A stretch of DNA of 64,000 nt. It comes from UMGS172 sp045647525. Lineage in GTDB: Bacteria > Bacillota > Clostridia > Oscillospirales > Acutalibacteraceae. The stretch is from NCBI GenBank assembly GCA_045647525.1, contig JAZRMK010000048.1:1-64000 (forward strand). The letters are read 5' to 3'. The translations under genes and the position numbers were made by a program. The notes beneath the pieces are model-generated. The model had not been told where the DNA came from and did not search any database. It saw nothing but the letters and a program-made list of their open reading frames with translations. This document shows, in pieces, positions 1-8,687 of this stretch (its first letter is position 1; the number at the start of each line of letters is the position of its first letter).

Positions 1-98
1 CCTTATCCGGCCGGGAAAATGCATATCCCATTTTCCAATTGTTAGGAGAACCTAAAACCTTTTTCCAAACAAATATCATCTATTCGATAAAATGCAAT

Positions 99-761
99 TT
101 ATCCAACTTTCAAACCGATAATAGCACGATACAGCATGACAAGTCCCGCGCTTAGTAACGTACCGCCAACAATATCCGTGAGCCAATGTACGCCGGAAAA
201 CAGTCTGCCAATTAGCATAAAGGTAATAAATGTTATGATTGAAACAGCAACGATATTACGGAGCGCTTTGCTCTTTATGCGACTACCCAACTGCATTATA
301 GCCGTCGGCATAACGCACATTACCAGCATTGTTGTTGAAGATGGGTAAGAAGCTTCTAAATATCCGTTTATCAGTACCGGTCTGTAGTTGATTACCACGC
401 TCTCAAAAAACAAATAGGCGGCAATCGTGACTATATAAAATCCGCCTAAAACAAGAATGTCGTGTTCCACCTTGCGTATACTTTTCCGCTTGATCCACTG
501 CACAAGTCCAAGTGTACCAAATCCCATACACACAAAGATGGGCACAAGTCCGAGCCAATCCGTTATGTTGTAAAGTCCCCAATGCACGCCCGTCAGATTA
601 TGGAAAAAACCATTGATACAGGCAAATCCCACAGATGAACCTTGTGGGCCAATTGCACGGAAATCCACAAAGCAAATTGCCACCGTCCACATCACAAACG
701 CTGTAAGCAAACACATTGGAGCGATAAAGCTTTTTCTAATTCTTTTCATTTTCTCTACCAT
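99..761 (-). CDS. PAP2-superfamily membrane protein with degenerate active site
   Basis: Integral membrane protein of the PAP2 (lipid phosphatase) fold, about six hydrophobic segments, 220 aa. The third signature is intact (R186-x5-H192-x3-D196). The first lacks its lysine (E120 before R127-P128) and the second reads Y-P-S-S-T-T, with T143 where PAP2 enzymes have the first catalytic-region histidine. Classical phosphatase activity is therefore doubtful. The ATG at 749 (residue 5) is an alternative start, because the AAAGG at 762 abuts the first ATG. It lies downstream of, and co-directional with, the XRE-membrane gene, so the two probably form one unit. Fold assignment is firm; function is not. 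Confidence 0.75.
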   Translation of the reverse strand: MVEKMKRIRKSFIAPMCLLTAFVMWTVAICFVDFRAIGPQGSSVGFACINGFFHNLTGVHWGLYNITDWLGLVPIFVCMGFGTLGLVQWIKRKSIRKVEHDILVLGGFYIVTIAAYLFFESVVINYRPVLINGYLEASYPSSTTMLVMCVMPTAIMQLGSRIKSKALRNIVAVSIITFITFMLIGRLFSGVHWLTDIVGGTLLSAGLVMLYRAIIGLKVG

Positions 762-860
762 CCTTTTGGTTTGTATTTTGGCTTTCGCCTGAATACAAGT
801 TTAGGGAAAAGCAATGAAAAATGAAAGAATTTAGCCGTCACATCGATGATACGCTTCGTA

Positions 861-1466
861 TCATTGCCGTTTTATCAGCATTAAAGCCTTGATAATCAAA
901 AATGCAAATACAAATACTGCTGCATAGGGTTGCTGACTTACAATGAAAATGCATACTCCAACGGCACTTAATGCCAACGACAAAATATTTTTGCACTGAG
1001 TCCAAAGTCTTCGACGAAAGTTTTGTAGGGCAAGAGTTATAATGCCCAACACTATCATAATACCCACAAATGCAATATACGCTGTTTTTAGGTACGGCTG
1101 AACTTCAATCAAAGCAAGGAGAGATACCTCTCTGATAACGCCATCCGCTTCTTGACCGAAGAAAGGTAAAAATAGTAACAATGCCATACCGCAGTCAAGC
1201 AGACCAAAAACCAAGTCTCGAATTGTTCTTTCTTTTTCCTTGTGGTCTTTTTCTGCAATGGCAAGAATCTCTTCGCCGGACAACAGTTCATCCAAGGAAA
1301 CAGAGAAGAACTTTGATATTGCTTTCAAAGACTCTATGTTTGGGAATCCACGGCCTGACTCCCACTTTGAAATAGCAGTTCGGGAAACATAGAGAGACTC
1401 CGCAAGTTCCTCTTGGGTAAGTCCTTTTTGCTTTCGGAGTTCCTGTAATTTTTCATTAAATTCCAT
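861..1466 (-). CDS. XRE-family regulator with C-terminal membrane domain
   Basis: N-terminal Cro/C1-type helix-turn-helix (about residues 6-60, with the signature TQEELAESLYVSRTAISKWE), a short charged linker, then about four hydrophobic segments to residue 201. This HTH-plus-membrane layout is common in Clostridia, and membrane-tethered control of neighbouring genes is the usual suggestion; the ligand is unknown. The stop codon lies in a short hairpin (846-864), after which the PAP2 gene follows in the same direction. Start is the ATG at 1466, preceded by an AGAGAG-like SD. Family confident, role inferred. Confidence 0.8.
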   Translation of the reverse strand: MEFNEKLQELRKQKGLTQEELAESLYVSRTAISKWESGRGFPNIESLKAISKFFSVSLDELLSGEEILAIAEKDHKEKERTIRDLVFGLLDCGMALLLFLPFFGQEADGVIREVSLLALIEVQPYLKTAYIAFVGIMIVLGIITLALQNFRRRLWTQCKNILSLALSAVGVCIFIVSQQPYAAVFVFAFLIIKALMLIKRQ

Positions 1467-1547
1467 AATAGCACTCTCTTATAAATTCTTATTTATCAGT
1501 CAGTTGTATTATAGCATAACTTGACCAACAAATAAAGAAAATATGAA

Positions 1548-1583
1548 AAAACACCCACAGTTTTAAAAAACTACGGGTGTTTT
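1548..1583 (-). terminator. Intrinsic terminator of the histidine phosphatase gene
   Basis: On the minus strand a long hairpin (arms AAAACACCC and GGGTGTTTT, extended by TAGTTTT/AAAACT) is followed by a run of T. It lies about 55 nt downstream of the phosphatase stop and also separates it from the XRE-membrane gene. Confidence 0.8.
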
Positions 1584-1636
1584 CGTATCTTGTTGTAGTG
1601 TCCTTTAAAATACGACTCTTACGGCAAGGTCCTTTT

Positions 1637-2281
1637 TTATTCTTCATCTTCTGTGGTAGTTCCTTCAAAGGCAGTGGCAGGAACAGTATCAATTATCTCA
1701 ATAATTCCGCTTCTTCCGTAAAGTGACGGCGTGATACGGGCGGTATACCCGCAGCCAACATCAGTCGCCCATTCGACCATCTGACGTCGTGGCAAGGCAG
1801 TTGCCGCCAGCAATGACATTATAACTCCGCCATGAAGAACTGCTACCGCCTCTCTGACATCAAGTTCCATCATTTTTCTTACGGCGACATTCAATCCTAA
1901 GCAAATTCGTTTTGTAAACTTGTATCCGTCCTCGCCGTTGGGTGGTGCGGATATCTTGCCCGATGTCCATTGAATATACTCCGGCGTTTTTTCAAGCTCA
2001 AATGCCGTTTTACCCTCGAAATCACCGAAATTGTATTCACTCCACTCATCAATAACAATGGGGGTGCTTCCGGGATAAAGAATTTCGCAACTTTCGACAC
2101 AACGCGATAACGGACTTGTAAAAACCGCGGCGGCTCTTGGCAAGAACCCCTCGTTCTTTATAGCTTCCAATTCTGTTGCACCAACCGATGACAAAGGAAG
2201 ATCGGTAACTCCTATATATCTTCCGTCGGCATTGGCTTCGGTAAGACCGTGCCTTATAAAATGTATTTTATAGGTCTTCAT
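1637..2281 (-). CDS. Histidine phosphatase family protein (phosphoglycerate-mutase-like)
   Basis: About 214 aa. It carries the RHG phosphohistidine motif near the N-terminus (FIRHGLTEAN), the conserved S-P-L-S-R-C segment and a second catalytic histidine in L-H-G-G. These mark the histidine phosphatase superfamily (cobC/gpmB-like); the substrate cannot be told from sequence. I chose the ATG at 2281, preceded by AAGGGTG; a longer frame reaches 2338 but starts inside the promoter region. It is divergent from the XRE gene at 2501 and shares a palindromic control region with it. Confidence 0.8.
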   Translation of the reverse strand: MKTYKIHFIRHGLTEANADGRYIGVTDLPLSSVGATELEAIKNEGFLPRAAAVFTSPLSRCVESCEILYPGSTPIVIDEWSEYNFGDFEGKTAFELEKTPEYIQWTSGKISAPPNGEDGYKFTKRICLGLNVAVRKMMELDVREAVAVLHGGVIMSLLAATALPRRQMVEWATDVGCGYTARITPSLYGRSGIIEIIDTVPATAFEGTTTEDEE

Positions 2282-2351
2282 AAAATCACCCTTCATCTGT
2301 TGCGGAAAAATTGCCGCAAATATTTTGGAATTCACCAAAAAGACAATATAC

Positions 2352-2380
2352 TATTTGTATATTTTGTCAATATACAAATA
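2352..2380. promoter_or_regulatory. Palindromic operator between histidine phosphatase and XRE gene
   Basis: Perfect 12-bp inverted repeat, TATTTGTATATT - ttgtc - AATATACAAATA. On the minus strand TTGACA (2370..2365) with TATTGT 16 nt downstream forms a promoter inside the same sequence, so a bound dimer would compete with polymerase. The XRE protein encoded at 2501 is the obvious candidate ligand (inference). Confidence 0.65.
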
Positions 2381-2500
2381 TCGAAAAATGTAATATAATA
2401 AACGTCCTGCCCTAAAAATGCTGTGAATTTCAATTCAGCTCGGCAGTGTTTATGGATATTATACTGTCATTCATTTATAAATTCAAGTGAGGTTTTAAAA

Positions 2501-3055
2501 ATGCTTTGTGAGTTCCCGAAAATTTTATCAAATTTGCGTCGTTCCCGCGGCATTTCGCAAAAAAAGGCTGCCGAGGAATTAGGCATTTCCCCTGCTCTTT
2601 TATCTCATTACGAAAACGGTATACGCGAATGTGGACTTGATTTCTTGCTGCGCCTTGCCGACTACTATTCGGTAAGTTGCGATTATCTTTTAGGAAAATC
2701 GGAAATCAAGAATCCCACGGTTTATATGGCAGAGCCCGAAGCCTTGGCTGTTGACCATATTTTAAAGGCCGCACGCGACCACAACGTTGCAGCCTATGAC
2801 TTTTTGAGTGAGATATGCCGAATCAACACCTACCGTATGACAAGAGCGTTATGCGATAATGCGATGAGAAGTCAATCCTACACTTTTAAGTTAGAAGACG
2901 CTGATTATCACAACATTTCGTCAGGCGTTACCAACACTCTTTACGCTAAGATGAAGTCTTTGGGCAAGGAAAAGAAAAAGTTGCCCCGAAGTGCCGACGA
3001 AGTCACCGATAATGTTATAAAAAAGGCGGAAAAACGTCTCGCCCGTTCTCTTTAA
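2501..3055 (+). CDS. XRE-family transcriptional regulator
   Basis: About 184 aa. The helix-turn-helix spans roughly residues 8-62 (ISQKKAAEELGISPALLSHYE) and ends with the characteristic D-Y-L-L-G-K. The C-terminal half is helical and lysine-rich with no recognised domain. Start is the ATG at 2501 with an AAGTGAGG SD; an upstream ATG at 2423 would read through non-homologous sequence. Perfect palindromes lie on both sides of the gene (2352-2380 and 3123-3150) with related half-sites, so it may control its divergent neighbour, itself and the downstream lipoprotein gene. Confidence 0.8.
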   Translation: MLCEFPKILSNLRRSRGISQKKAAEELGISPALLSHYENGIRECGLDFLLRLADYYSVSCDYLLGKSEIKNPTVYMAEPEALAVDHILKAARDHNVAAYDFLSEICRINTYRMTRALCDNAMRSQSYTFKLEDADYHNISSGVTNTLYAKMKSLGKEKKKLPRSADEVTDNVIKKAEKRLARSL

Positions 3056-3110
3056 TACGACAAGATTTTCTGTTGTTTTCATTATTAACAATATTGTAAA
3101 ATAATAGTCC

Positions 3111-3150
3111 TTGACTGCCAAATTTACATATAGTAAAATCTATATGTAAA
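3111..3150 (+). promoter_or_regulatory. Sigma-A promoter wrapped by an inverted repeat
   Basis: TTGACT (3111-3116), 17 nt, TAAAAT (3134-3139). The -10 hexamer is exactly the spacer of a perfect 11-bp inverted repeat, TTTACATATAG - TAAAAT - CTATATGTAAA (3123-3150). This is a textbook repressor geometry. The half-site resembles that of the 2352-2380 palindrome (ATATgtAAA versus ATATacAAA). Confidence 0.75.
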
Positions 3151-3173
3151 GTCTATTTCTGGAAGGTGTTTTT

Positions 3174-4907
3174 TTGAAGAAGCAAATCGTACGCGCCATA
3201 GCTCTTGCTTTGACCGTTTTAATGACAGTTTTATTACTGTCGGCCTGCGGCAAAAAGACTGGCGGCAATACAGTTAATATAAATTACCAGTCGTCTAAAA
3301 AGGATATGATCGTTACATCGTCAGACGGTATCGACTGTGATTACCTTCTTGTTTATCACAGCACGGCACAATATGCCGAAATAGATGCATACATAAGCCT
3401 CTTGGAGAAATTGAGTTTGAAGGTTACATCAAACACCTTCCAGCTTTGTCCTGACTCGCTTAAAATCCCCGAAAATAACCAAAAAATCATTCTTTTGGGC
3501 GAAACAAGTTACACCGAATCGACCGATGCTGAATCCTTTTTGGGTGAAATCAGAAGAAACAACTACTATGATTATCTGATACAGGGTCATGGCAATCTCA
3601 TCACGGTCAACTGGGTTTCAAAACCCGGTCGCGAAGATGCTTTTAAGTACATTGTGGATACACTTTCTGTAAATGGTTTCGACTCGGCATTTGAGTCAAA
3701 TTACAGCAGACTCTATCTCAGCAGTCGTTCAGATGCACCTGTTGTTACCATTGGAGATATCAATATAGCAGAATACTCGGTCGTTATGCCTACCTCCCCC
3801 TCATTTATAGAGAGAAGTGCAGCCGAAAATCTGGTTTTAGCTATAAAAGACGCTACCGGTATCGAACTTAAAATAGTTTCAGACGCAACCGACGAAACCA
3901 CTTATGAGATACTTATAGGTAACACTAACCGCGGTCAGTCGTATGTTGCTGAATTCTATGCAGATAACCGCTTTGCCGTAGCACAATACGGGACAAAACT
4001 TATTCTCCGCGGCGGGCAGATAACCTCTACCGCGTGCGCGGTTAACCTCTTGACCGAAAAAATCTCCAACGCGCAGATTTCTGCAGAACCTTTACACATA
4101 AAGACCGGCTTTTACAAAACCGGAGATGTTGATTCCTATTACTCTAATACCGATGACGAGTACCGTCTTGTTTTCTCTGAAGAATTCAACACACTTAGCC
4201 TTAACAGCAAATATTGGACTGCGGAAAAAATGGGTCTGCCTACTATAAATATGACCTATTATATGCTCAACTTTGACCCCAACAACATTGATATGAACGG
4301 CAAGGAAATCTCGCTTACCACAAACCTCAGCAACCACGGTTATGTTTCCTCCGCCATAAATACTCACAACAAGGTTGGTATTAAGTACGGATATGTCGAG
4401 ATCCGCGCAAAATTCCGCACGGCACCGAGTTATTGGGTAAAGGCGGGTCTCACTAACCAAAACGATAAAGGCGAAACCGTAACCCAGATTGACATTTTCA
4501 ACAGCATGTACGACCCGTACAGAATATTCTCCACCGCAGGAACGCTCGACCGTCTTGACTATTATGACAACTTCCTTGAACTCAACGCTCCCGGTTACGA
4601 GTGTTACCGCGAAACAACTTTGAGTGACGGACAGAAAATCGACCAAGACGTATACCACACATACGGCGTAGAGTGGACTGACACCTATATCCGATATTTC
4701 GTTGACGGTGTTGCCTATGGCACAGTCGAGATTACCGACGAGAAATTCGAATCCTTTAATCAGGAGCTCTACCTCGACCTTTCAGCAACGGTTGAAATGT
4801 TTGAGCAACAGCCCGACGACGAAGCGGCACAATGGCCTGCCAGCTATGATATAGACTGGATAAGGGTTTACCAGAAACCTAACCTCGGCACATTGACCGT
4901 AAAATAA
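3174..4907 (+). CDS. Lipoprotein with GH16/concanavalin-like domain lacking catalytic glutamates
   Basis: 577 aa from a TTG start (SD GGAAGGTG, 6-nt spacing). A signal peptide ends in the lipobox LLSAC. Residues about 40-310 are a mixed region I do not recognise. Residues about 325-570 match the GH16 (laminarinase/lichenase) beta-sandwich: FSEEFN at the domain start, GYVEIRAKF, YGVEWT and YFVDGV near the end. The catalytic signature of the family, E-I-D-I-x-E, is here Q438-I-D440-I-F-N443, so both the nucleophile and acid/base glutamates are replaced. It is probably a surface carbohydrate-binding or structural protein rather than a hydrolase. Confidence 0.75.
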   Translation: MKKQIVRAIALALTVLMTVLLLSACGKKTGGNTVNINYQSSKKDMIVTSSDGIDCDYLLVYHSTAQYAEIDAYISLLEKLSLKVTSNTFQLCPDSLKIPENNQKIILLGETSYTESTDAESFLGEIRRNNYYDYLIQGHGNLITVNWVSKPGREDAFKYIVDTLSVNGFDSAFESNYSRLYLSSRSDAPVVTIGDINIAEYSVVMPTSPSFIERSAAENLVLAIKDATGIELKIVSDATDETTYEILIGNTNRGQSYVAEFYADNRFAVAQYGTKLILRGGQITSTACAVNLLTEKISNAQISAEPLHIKTGFYKTGDVDSYYSNTDDEYRLVFSEEFNTLSLNSKYWTAEKMGLPTINMTYYMLNFDPNNIDMNGKEISLTTNLSNHGYVSSAINTHNKVGIKYGYVEIRAKFRTAPSYWVKAGLTNQNDKGETVTQIDIFNSMYDPYRIFSTAGTLDRLDYYDNFLELNAPGYECYRETTLSDGQKIDQDVYHTYGVEWTDTYIRYFVDGVAYGTVEITDEKFESFNQELYLDLSATVEMFEQQPDDEAAQWPASYDIDWIRVYQKPNLGTLTVK

Positions 4908-4918
4908 TCAAAAAAATA

Positions 4919-4962
4919 TCCGCCATTTCGAAACAAATCGAGATGGCGGAATTTTTATTTTT
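4919..4962 (+). terminator. Intrinsic terminator of the GH16-like lipoprotein gene
   Basis: Hairpin TCCGCCAT...ATGGCGGA followed by a T-rich tract. It slightly overlaps the 3' end of the convergent gene that ends at 4955. Confidence 0.85.
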
Positions 4963-5377
4963 CTATAACCTTTTGGTCACGGCAGTCATAAGTATCGGTT
5001 CTAACATCAAGCCAAATATCGTTGATATTGACCTTGTACTTATTCTCCTCGTCCCACGAAATAACCGTGCTTTGAGTTTCGGTCTGCCAATAAATATTTT
5101 TCTTGTCCTTTGTGTGAGTGTTGTACAATTCAACCCTTACAGCCGAAGGATAATGTTGGTTTTTATCTACCTGATATATTCTTAAAACGTAATGTTCCGA
5201 TAAAAATAGGTCCCAGTTTTTGTCCTCTCTTACAAGAGTGCCGTCAGGCAGGTCGTCTATACTGTAAAAATATGTGTCTTTAACGCAAAAAGCCACATTG
5301 ACTAACGTTACAGTTGCTGCAACAAAAGCCACAACTGCGCAAACTATTCGCTTCGTTGTGCCCAACTCCTCTCGCAT
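4955..5377 (-). CDS. Membrane-anchored small protein, DUF5412-like
   Basis: 140 aa with one N-terminal membrane segment (about residues 9-32) and an extracytoplasmic domain containing YFYSIDDLPDGTL and a Y-x-L-R-I-Y segment. This resembles the DUF5412 family as I remember it; the match is from memory and weak. No catalytic motif is visible. It is convergent with the GH16-like gene and divergent from sigK. Confidence 0.5.
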   Translation of the reverse strand: MREELGTTKRIVCAVVAFVAATVTLVNVAFCVKDTYFYSIDDLPDGTLVREDKNWDLFLSEHYVLRIYQVDKNQHYPSAVRVELYNTHTKDKKNIYWQTETQSTVISWDEENKYKVNINDIWLDVRTDTYDCRDQKVIEK

Positions 5378-5515
5378 TTAATAACACAATTATAAATTAT
5401 TCCCTAAAAAAAGTCAAGCACAGCCACGGTTCTTATCTTTTTGCAGGACAGGCAAATTTTTATCATCTTCGACATAAATTAAAATACATTTATTTGTTAT
5501 ATCCGGAGTGATTTG

Positions 5516-6202
5516 ATGTTTTTAAAACTACTTGCTGCCGTCTTGCCAAATCTTTACTATCTCTTTTTAAGAGCCACCGCACCCGGCGCATTCCCCAAGC
5601 AACTTTCCAAAGCTGAGGAAGAAGAACTGTTGGATAAGATGGCTTCGGGTGACGATAATGCCCGCAAACTGTTAATTGAACACAACCTGCGTTTAGTCGC
5701 TCACATTGCCAAAAAGTATTTCGGCAGTTCGGTGGAGCAGGATGACCTTATATCCATCGGCACCATCGGTCTGATAAAAGCAGTATCGTCTTTCAAAGCA
5801 AATAAGGGTATAAGACTCGCCACCTATGCCGCAAGGTGCATTGACAACGAGATTCTTATGCATTTCAGAAGCATTAAGAAGAACGCGCAGGACGTATATA
5901 TCAGTGACCCGATTGATACAGATAAAGACGGAAACACTTTGACGCTAATCGACGTTATAACCGACAACCGCAACATTATTGACGACCTCGATTTAAAGTT
6001 TAAATTGGAAAAACTGAAACGCTTTTTGAAGGAAGAACTGACACCAAGGGAGCTTGCCATTATTGAGCTTAGATACGGACTTCGCGGTCAAAAAGAATTG
6101 CCTCAACGAGAGGTTGCAAAAGCTTTAAAGATAAGCCGTTCTTATGTCAGCCGTATCGAAAAGAAGGCGTTATTAAAATTAAAAAGCCGATTTGAAGAGT
6201 AA
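5516..6202 (+). CDS. sigK: RNA polymerase sporulation sigma factor sigma-K
   Basis: 228 aa sigma-70 factor of the late mother cell. It has a hydrophobic pro-sequence (FLKLLAAVLPNLYYLFL) followed by FPKQLS, then region 2 (NLRLVAHIAKKYF, DLISIGTIGLIKA, LATYAARCIDNEILM) and region 4 (ELPQREVAKALKISRSYVSRIEKKA), closely matching Bacillus SigK. The gene is continuous, so there is no skin element here. Start is the ATG at 5516 with GGAGTG 6 nt upstream; a TTG lies one codon earlier. It is expected to drive late coat and cortex genes after pro-sequence removal. Confidence 0.93.
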   Translation: MFLKLLAAVLPNLYYLFLRATAPGAFPKQLSKAEEEELLDKMASGDDNARKLLIEHNLRLVAHIAKKYFGSSVEQDDLISIGTIGLIKAVSSFKANKGIRLATYAARCIDNEILMHFRSIKKNAQDVYISDPIDTDKDGNTLTLIDVITDNRNIIDDLDLKFKLEKLKRFLKEELTPRELAIIELRYGLRGQKELPQREVAKALKISRSYVSRIEKKALLKLKSRFEE

Positions 6203-6219
6203 TCTTCAATCGGCTTTTT
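6181..6219. terminator. Bidirectional terminator between sigK and the ABC operon
   Basis: Long hairpin with arms AAAAAGCCGATTGAAGA-like and its complement, ending in TTTTT on both strands. It includes the sigK stop codon and abuts the stop of the convergent ATPase gene. Confidence 0.9.
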
Positions 6220-6220
6220 C

Positions 6221-6973
6221 TTATTTACTATATGATGCAAGAAAAGCTTTGAGTCGCTCAGAGCGAGGATTATCAAATACTTGTTGAGGCACACCTTCCT
6301 CTGCTATTATGCCGTCGTCCATAAACAAAATTCTGGTTGAAACATCCTTGGCAAAGCTCATTTCGTGAGTCACAACGATCATCGTCATATTTTCAGATGC
6401 GAGCGAACGGATAACCTTCAACACTTCACCCGTCAGTTCAGGGTCAAGTGCACTTGTAGGCTCATCAAAGCACAATATCTCAGGGTCAAGCATCAGCGCT
6501 CTCGCAATAGCTACTCGCTGTTGCTGACCGCCCGATAATTCGCAAGGGTAGTTGTCCTTTTTATCGGTAAGACCGACTCGTTCCAATAAGTCGAGCGCCT
6601 TTGCCTCTATTTCCTCTTTGGTACCCTTTTTAAGTAAAGTCGGCGCGAGGGTGAGATTTTGCAAAACTGTGTACTGCGGGAAAAGGTTAAACGACTGGAA
6701 AACAAGGCCGAAATGGAGTCTCTTTTGTCTTAGTTCTTCATCTGTTTGCTTCTGTGTTGATTCGGCATCAAAAATAACGGTGTCGTTTACTTTGATTGTA
6801 CCCTTGTCGGCAAATTCTAACGAATTAAGACAACGGAGCAGTGTTGTTTTTCCGCTTCCCGATGAGCCGATAATCGACAACACATCTCCCTTCTCGATAG
6901 AGAAGTTGATGCCCTTCAAGACCTCGGTTTTACCGAAGTTTTTATATATATCTTTAACTTCAAGAATTGACAT
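6221..6973 (-). CDS. Polar amino-acid ABC transporter, ATP-binding protein
   Basis: 250 aa ATPase of the GlnQ/ArtP type. Walker A GSSGSGKTT, Q-loop VFQSFNLFP, signature LSGGQQQR, Walker B ILCFDEPTSALDP and H-loop VVTHEM are all present. It should energise import of an amino acid together with the adjacent permease and binding lipoprotein. The ATG at 6973 follows GGAGTGG. It is the third gene of a minus-strand operon, 12 nt after the permease. Confidence 0.93.
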   Translation of the reverse strand: MSILEVKDIYKNFGKTEVLKGINFSIEKGDVLSIIGSSGSGKTTLLRCLNSLEFADKGTIKVNDTVIFDAESTQKQTDEELRQKRLHFGLVFQSFNLFPQYTVLQNLTLAPTLLKKGTKEEIEAKALDLLERVGLTDKKDNYPCELSGGQQQRVAIARALMLDPEILCFDEPTSALDPELTGEVLKVIRSLASENMTMIVVTHEMSFAKDVSTRILFMDDGIIAEEGVPQQVFDNPRSERLKAFLASYSK

Positions 6974-6985
6974 CAAACCACTCCT

Positions 6986-7720
6986 TTACGCCTTAAAATA
7001 GTCGAGTTTTTTCTCTAATCTTCCCAAAACAATAGTGAGAATACCAACAAATATTAAGTAGAACACACCCGTAAAGAACAAAGGCCATATAAGTTGGTCG
7101 TTAGCCGCAAGGTCCTTAGCCTGTTTGATGATTTCGGGAACCATAATACAGTTGGCAAGTGCAGTGTCCTTTATAAGTGTGATTATTTCATTGGACATGG
7201 GCGGAACGATGCGCTTTACGACCTGTTTTAAAACGATCTTGCTGAATACCTGGGATTTTGTTAATCCCAAAACGTATCCTGCTTCATATTGTCCCTTGGA
7301 TATACTCTCTATACCGCCTCGATAAATCTCGGAAAAATAGCAGGCATAATTAAGCGTAAACGCTATTAAAACTGCCACAAGACTTCCCGAATTCAATATA
7401 AGCATATAAAGAAGACTGCCTTCATCGGTCATTTGGTCTTTAAATGTAGAGGCAAAAAATGTATTTATATCGCCAAAGATGGGGTTGTCGAACAAAAGTC
7501 CCGGCACGTAGTAGATAATAAATATCTGCAACATTAACGGAATTCCGCGTACTATCCAAACAATAAACTTGGCAACGTACTTTACCGGCTTGAAGCGACT
7601 CATTGAACAGAACGCTATCGGAAGACCCAACGGGACAGCACAGATCAATGTTACACCGAAAATTATCAGCGATATAACAAAGCCGTTGGCAAGAAACTGT
7701 ACAATTTCAAAAAATGTCAT
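6986..7720 (-). CDS. Polar amino-acid ABC transporter, permease
   Basis: 244 aa, about five membrane segments, with the inner-membrane EAA loop (EAGYVLGLTKSQVFSKIVLKQ) typical of His/Glu/Arg/Met/Opine-type permeases. A periplasm-facing insertion around residues 78-108 (FGDINTFF...) is longer than in the E. coli relatives. It is second gene of the operon and probably homodimerises with two ATPases. Specificity cannot be set from sequence. Confidence 0.92.
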   Translation of the reverse strand: MTFFEIVQFLANGFVISLIIFGVTLICAVPLGLPIAFCSMSRFKPVKYVAKFIVWIVRGIPLMLQIFIIYYVPGLLFDNPIFGDINTFFASTFKDQMTDEGSLLYMLILNSGSLVAVLIAFTLNYACYFSEIYRGGIESISKGQYEAGYVLGLTKSQVFSKIVLKQVVKRIVPPMSNEIITLIKDTALANCIMVPEIIKQAKDLAANDQLIWPLFFTGVFYLIFVGILTIVLGRLEKKLDYFKA

Positions 7721-7753
7721 CTTATTTCTCCAAAAACTCTATATATGATTTTT

Positions 7754-7778
7754 GCTGACGGGAATAAATCCCGCCAGC
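7754..7778 (-). promoter_or_regulatory. Intercistronic hairpin between binding protein and permease genes
   Basis: GCTGGCGGGA - tttat - TCCCGTCAGC on the minus strand, without a following T-run. It is more likely to stabilise or partly attenuate the mRNA, giving more binding protein than permease, than to terminate transcription. Confidence 0.6.
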
Positions 7779-7823
7779 ATCAAATCGTTAAGGCAAAATT
7801 ATATTTATAACCTGTATGTTTAA

Positions 7824-8624
7824 TTACTTGTCAGCTTTTTTCTGGTCAGCGAAATCTACAATAGCGGTATTCTCAACACCGTACTTCTTAGCAAGTTTTG
7901 CGATAGTGCCGTCGGCTGCGAGGATTTCAAGCTGTTCGTTAACCTTGTCGGTCAATTCGCTGCCCTTTTCAAAGCCGATTGCGTAGTACTCTACATCACT
8001 TGACAAACCATCAACGATCATAAGATCCTTGTAGTTGCCCTTACCACAGTAGCTCTTTGCAAGCTGTGCATCAAGAACTGCAAAACCGGCAGTACCGGAA
8101 GCAACCTCTAAAAGACAGTCTGTCTGTTTCTGTGCGCCCTTAAAGGTGATGTTTTCAAAGCCCTTTGCATAGGTCTCACCTGCGGAACCACTCTCAGCCA
8201 TACCTATTTTATCTTTAAGGCCTGCGGCATCAACAATGCCGGAGTCGCTCTTTACAACAACTACCTGTCTGTTCTCCATATAATTATAAGAGAAGTCTAC
8301 CTTGTCAGAACGCATAACGCCATCATCGTCAGCAGTGTTGCAGGTAAATCCGTTCCAGATGCAGTCAATAGTGCCGGACTTCAAATCGGCATACTTATTA
8401 TCCCAGGAAATTTCCTTGAAAACTACCTCATAACCCATGTTCTCGAAGACTGCTTTTGCAAGTTCGGTATCAAAACCTATCAGGTTGCCGTCGGCGTCTT
8501 TATAGTTCATAGGTGCATAAATGGTATAACCTACAACGATGGTCTTTTCACCGCAGCCGGCAAACATAAGTACGCTCATAATGAGCACAAGGCACAAAGC
8601 CAGAAGTTTAAATAACTTTTTCAT
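7824..8624 (-). CDS. Amino-acid ABC transporter substrate-binding lipoprotein
   Basis: 266 aa. Signal peptide with lipobox MFAGC, then a type-2 periplasmic-binding fold of the SBP_bac_3 family (YTIYAPMNYKD, IGFDTELAKAVFENMGY, CIWNGFTCN, GMAESGSAG, AVLDAQLAKSY, YYAIGFEKGSELTD). It captures the amino acid outside the membrane for the permease/ATPase downstream. It is first gene of the operon, with SD GAGGAG and its own promoter at 8725-8697. Confidence 0.93.
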   Translation of the reverse strand: MKKLFKLLALCLVLIMSVLMFAGCGEKTIVVGYTIYAPMNYKDADGNLIGFDTELAKAVFENMGYEVVFKEISWDNKYADLKSGTIDCIWNGFTCNTADDDGVMRSDKVDFSYNYMENRQVVVVKSDSGIVDAAGLKDKIGMAESGSAGETYAKGFENITFKGAQKQTDCLLEVASGTAGFAVLDAQLAKSYCGKGNYKDLMIVDGLSSDVEYYAIGFEKGSELTDKVNEQLEILAADGTIAKLAKKYGVENTAIVDFADQKKADK

Positions 8625-8687
8625 ATTTCTTTCTCCTCTTTAATACGGACGTGCCGTAATTTGTATTTTAGTGTATTACCACTTTAA

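Noticed and set aside
4092..4658. 188-codon open frame antisense to the GH16-like gene
   Set aside because: No SD, no domain, and it lies wholly inside a convincing gene on the other strand.
5516..6202. Possible skin-element interruption of sigK
   Set aside because: The frame is continuous from pro-sequence through region 4.
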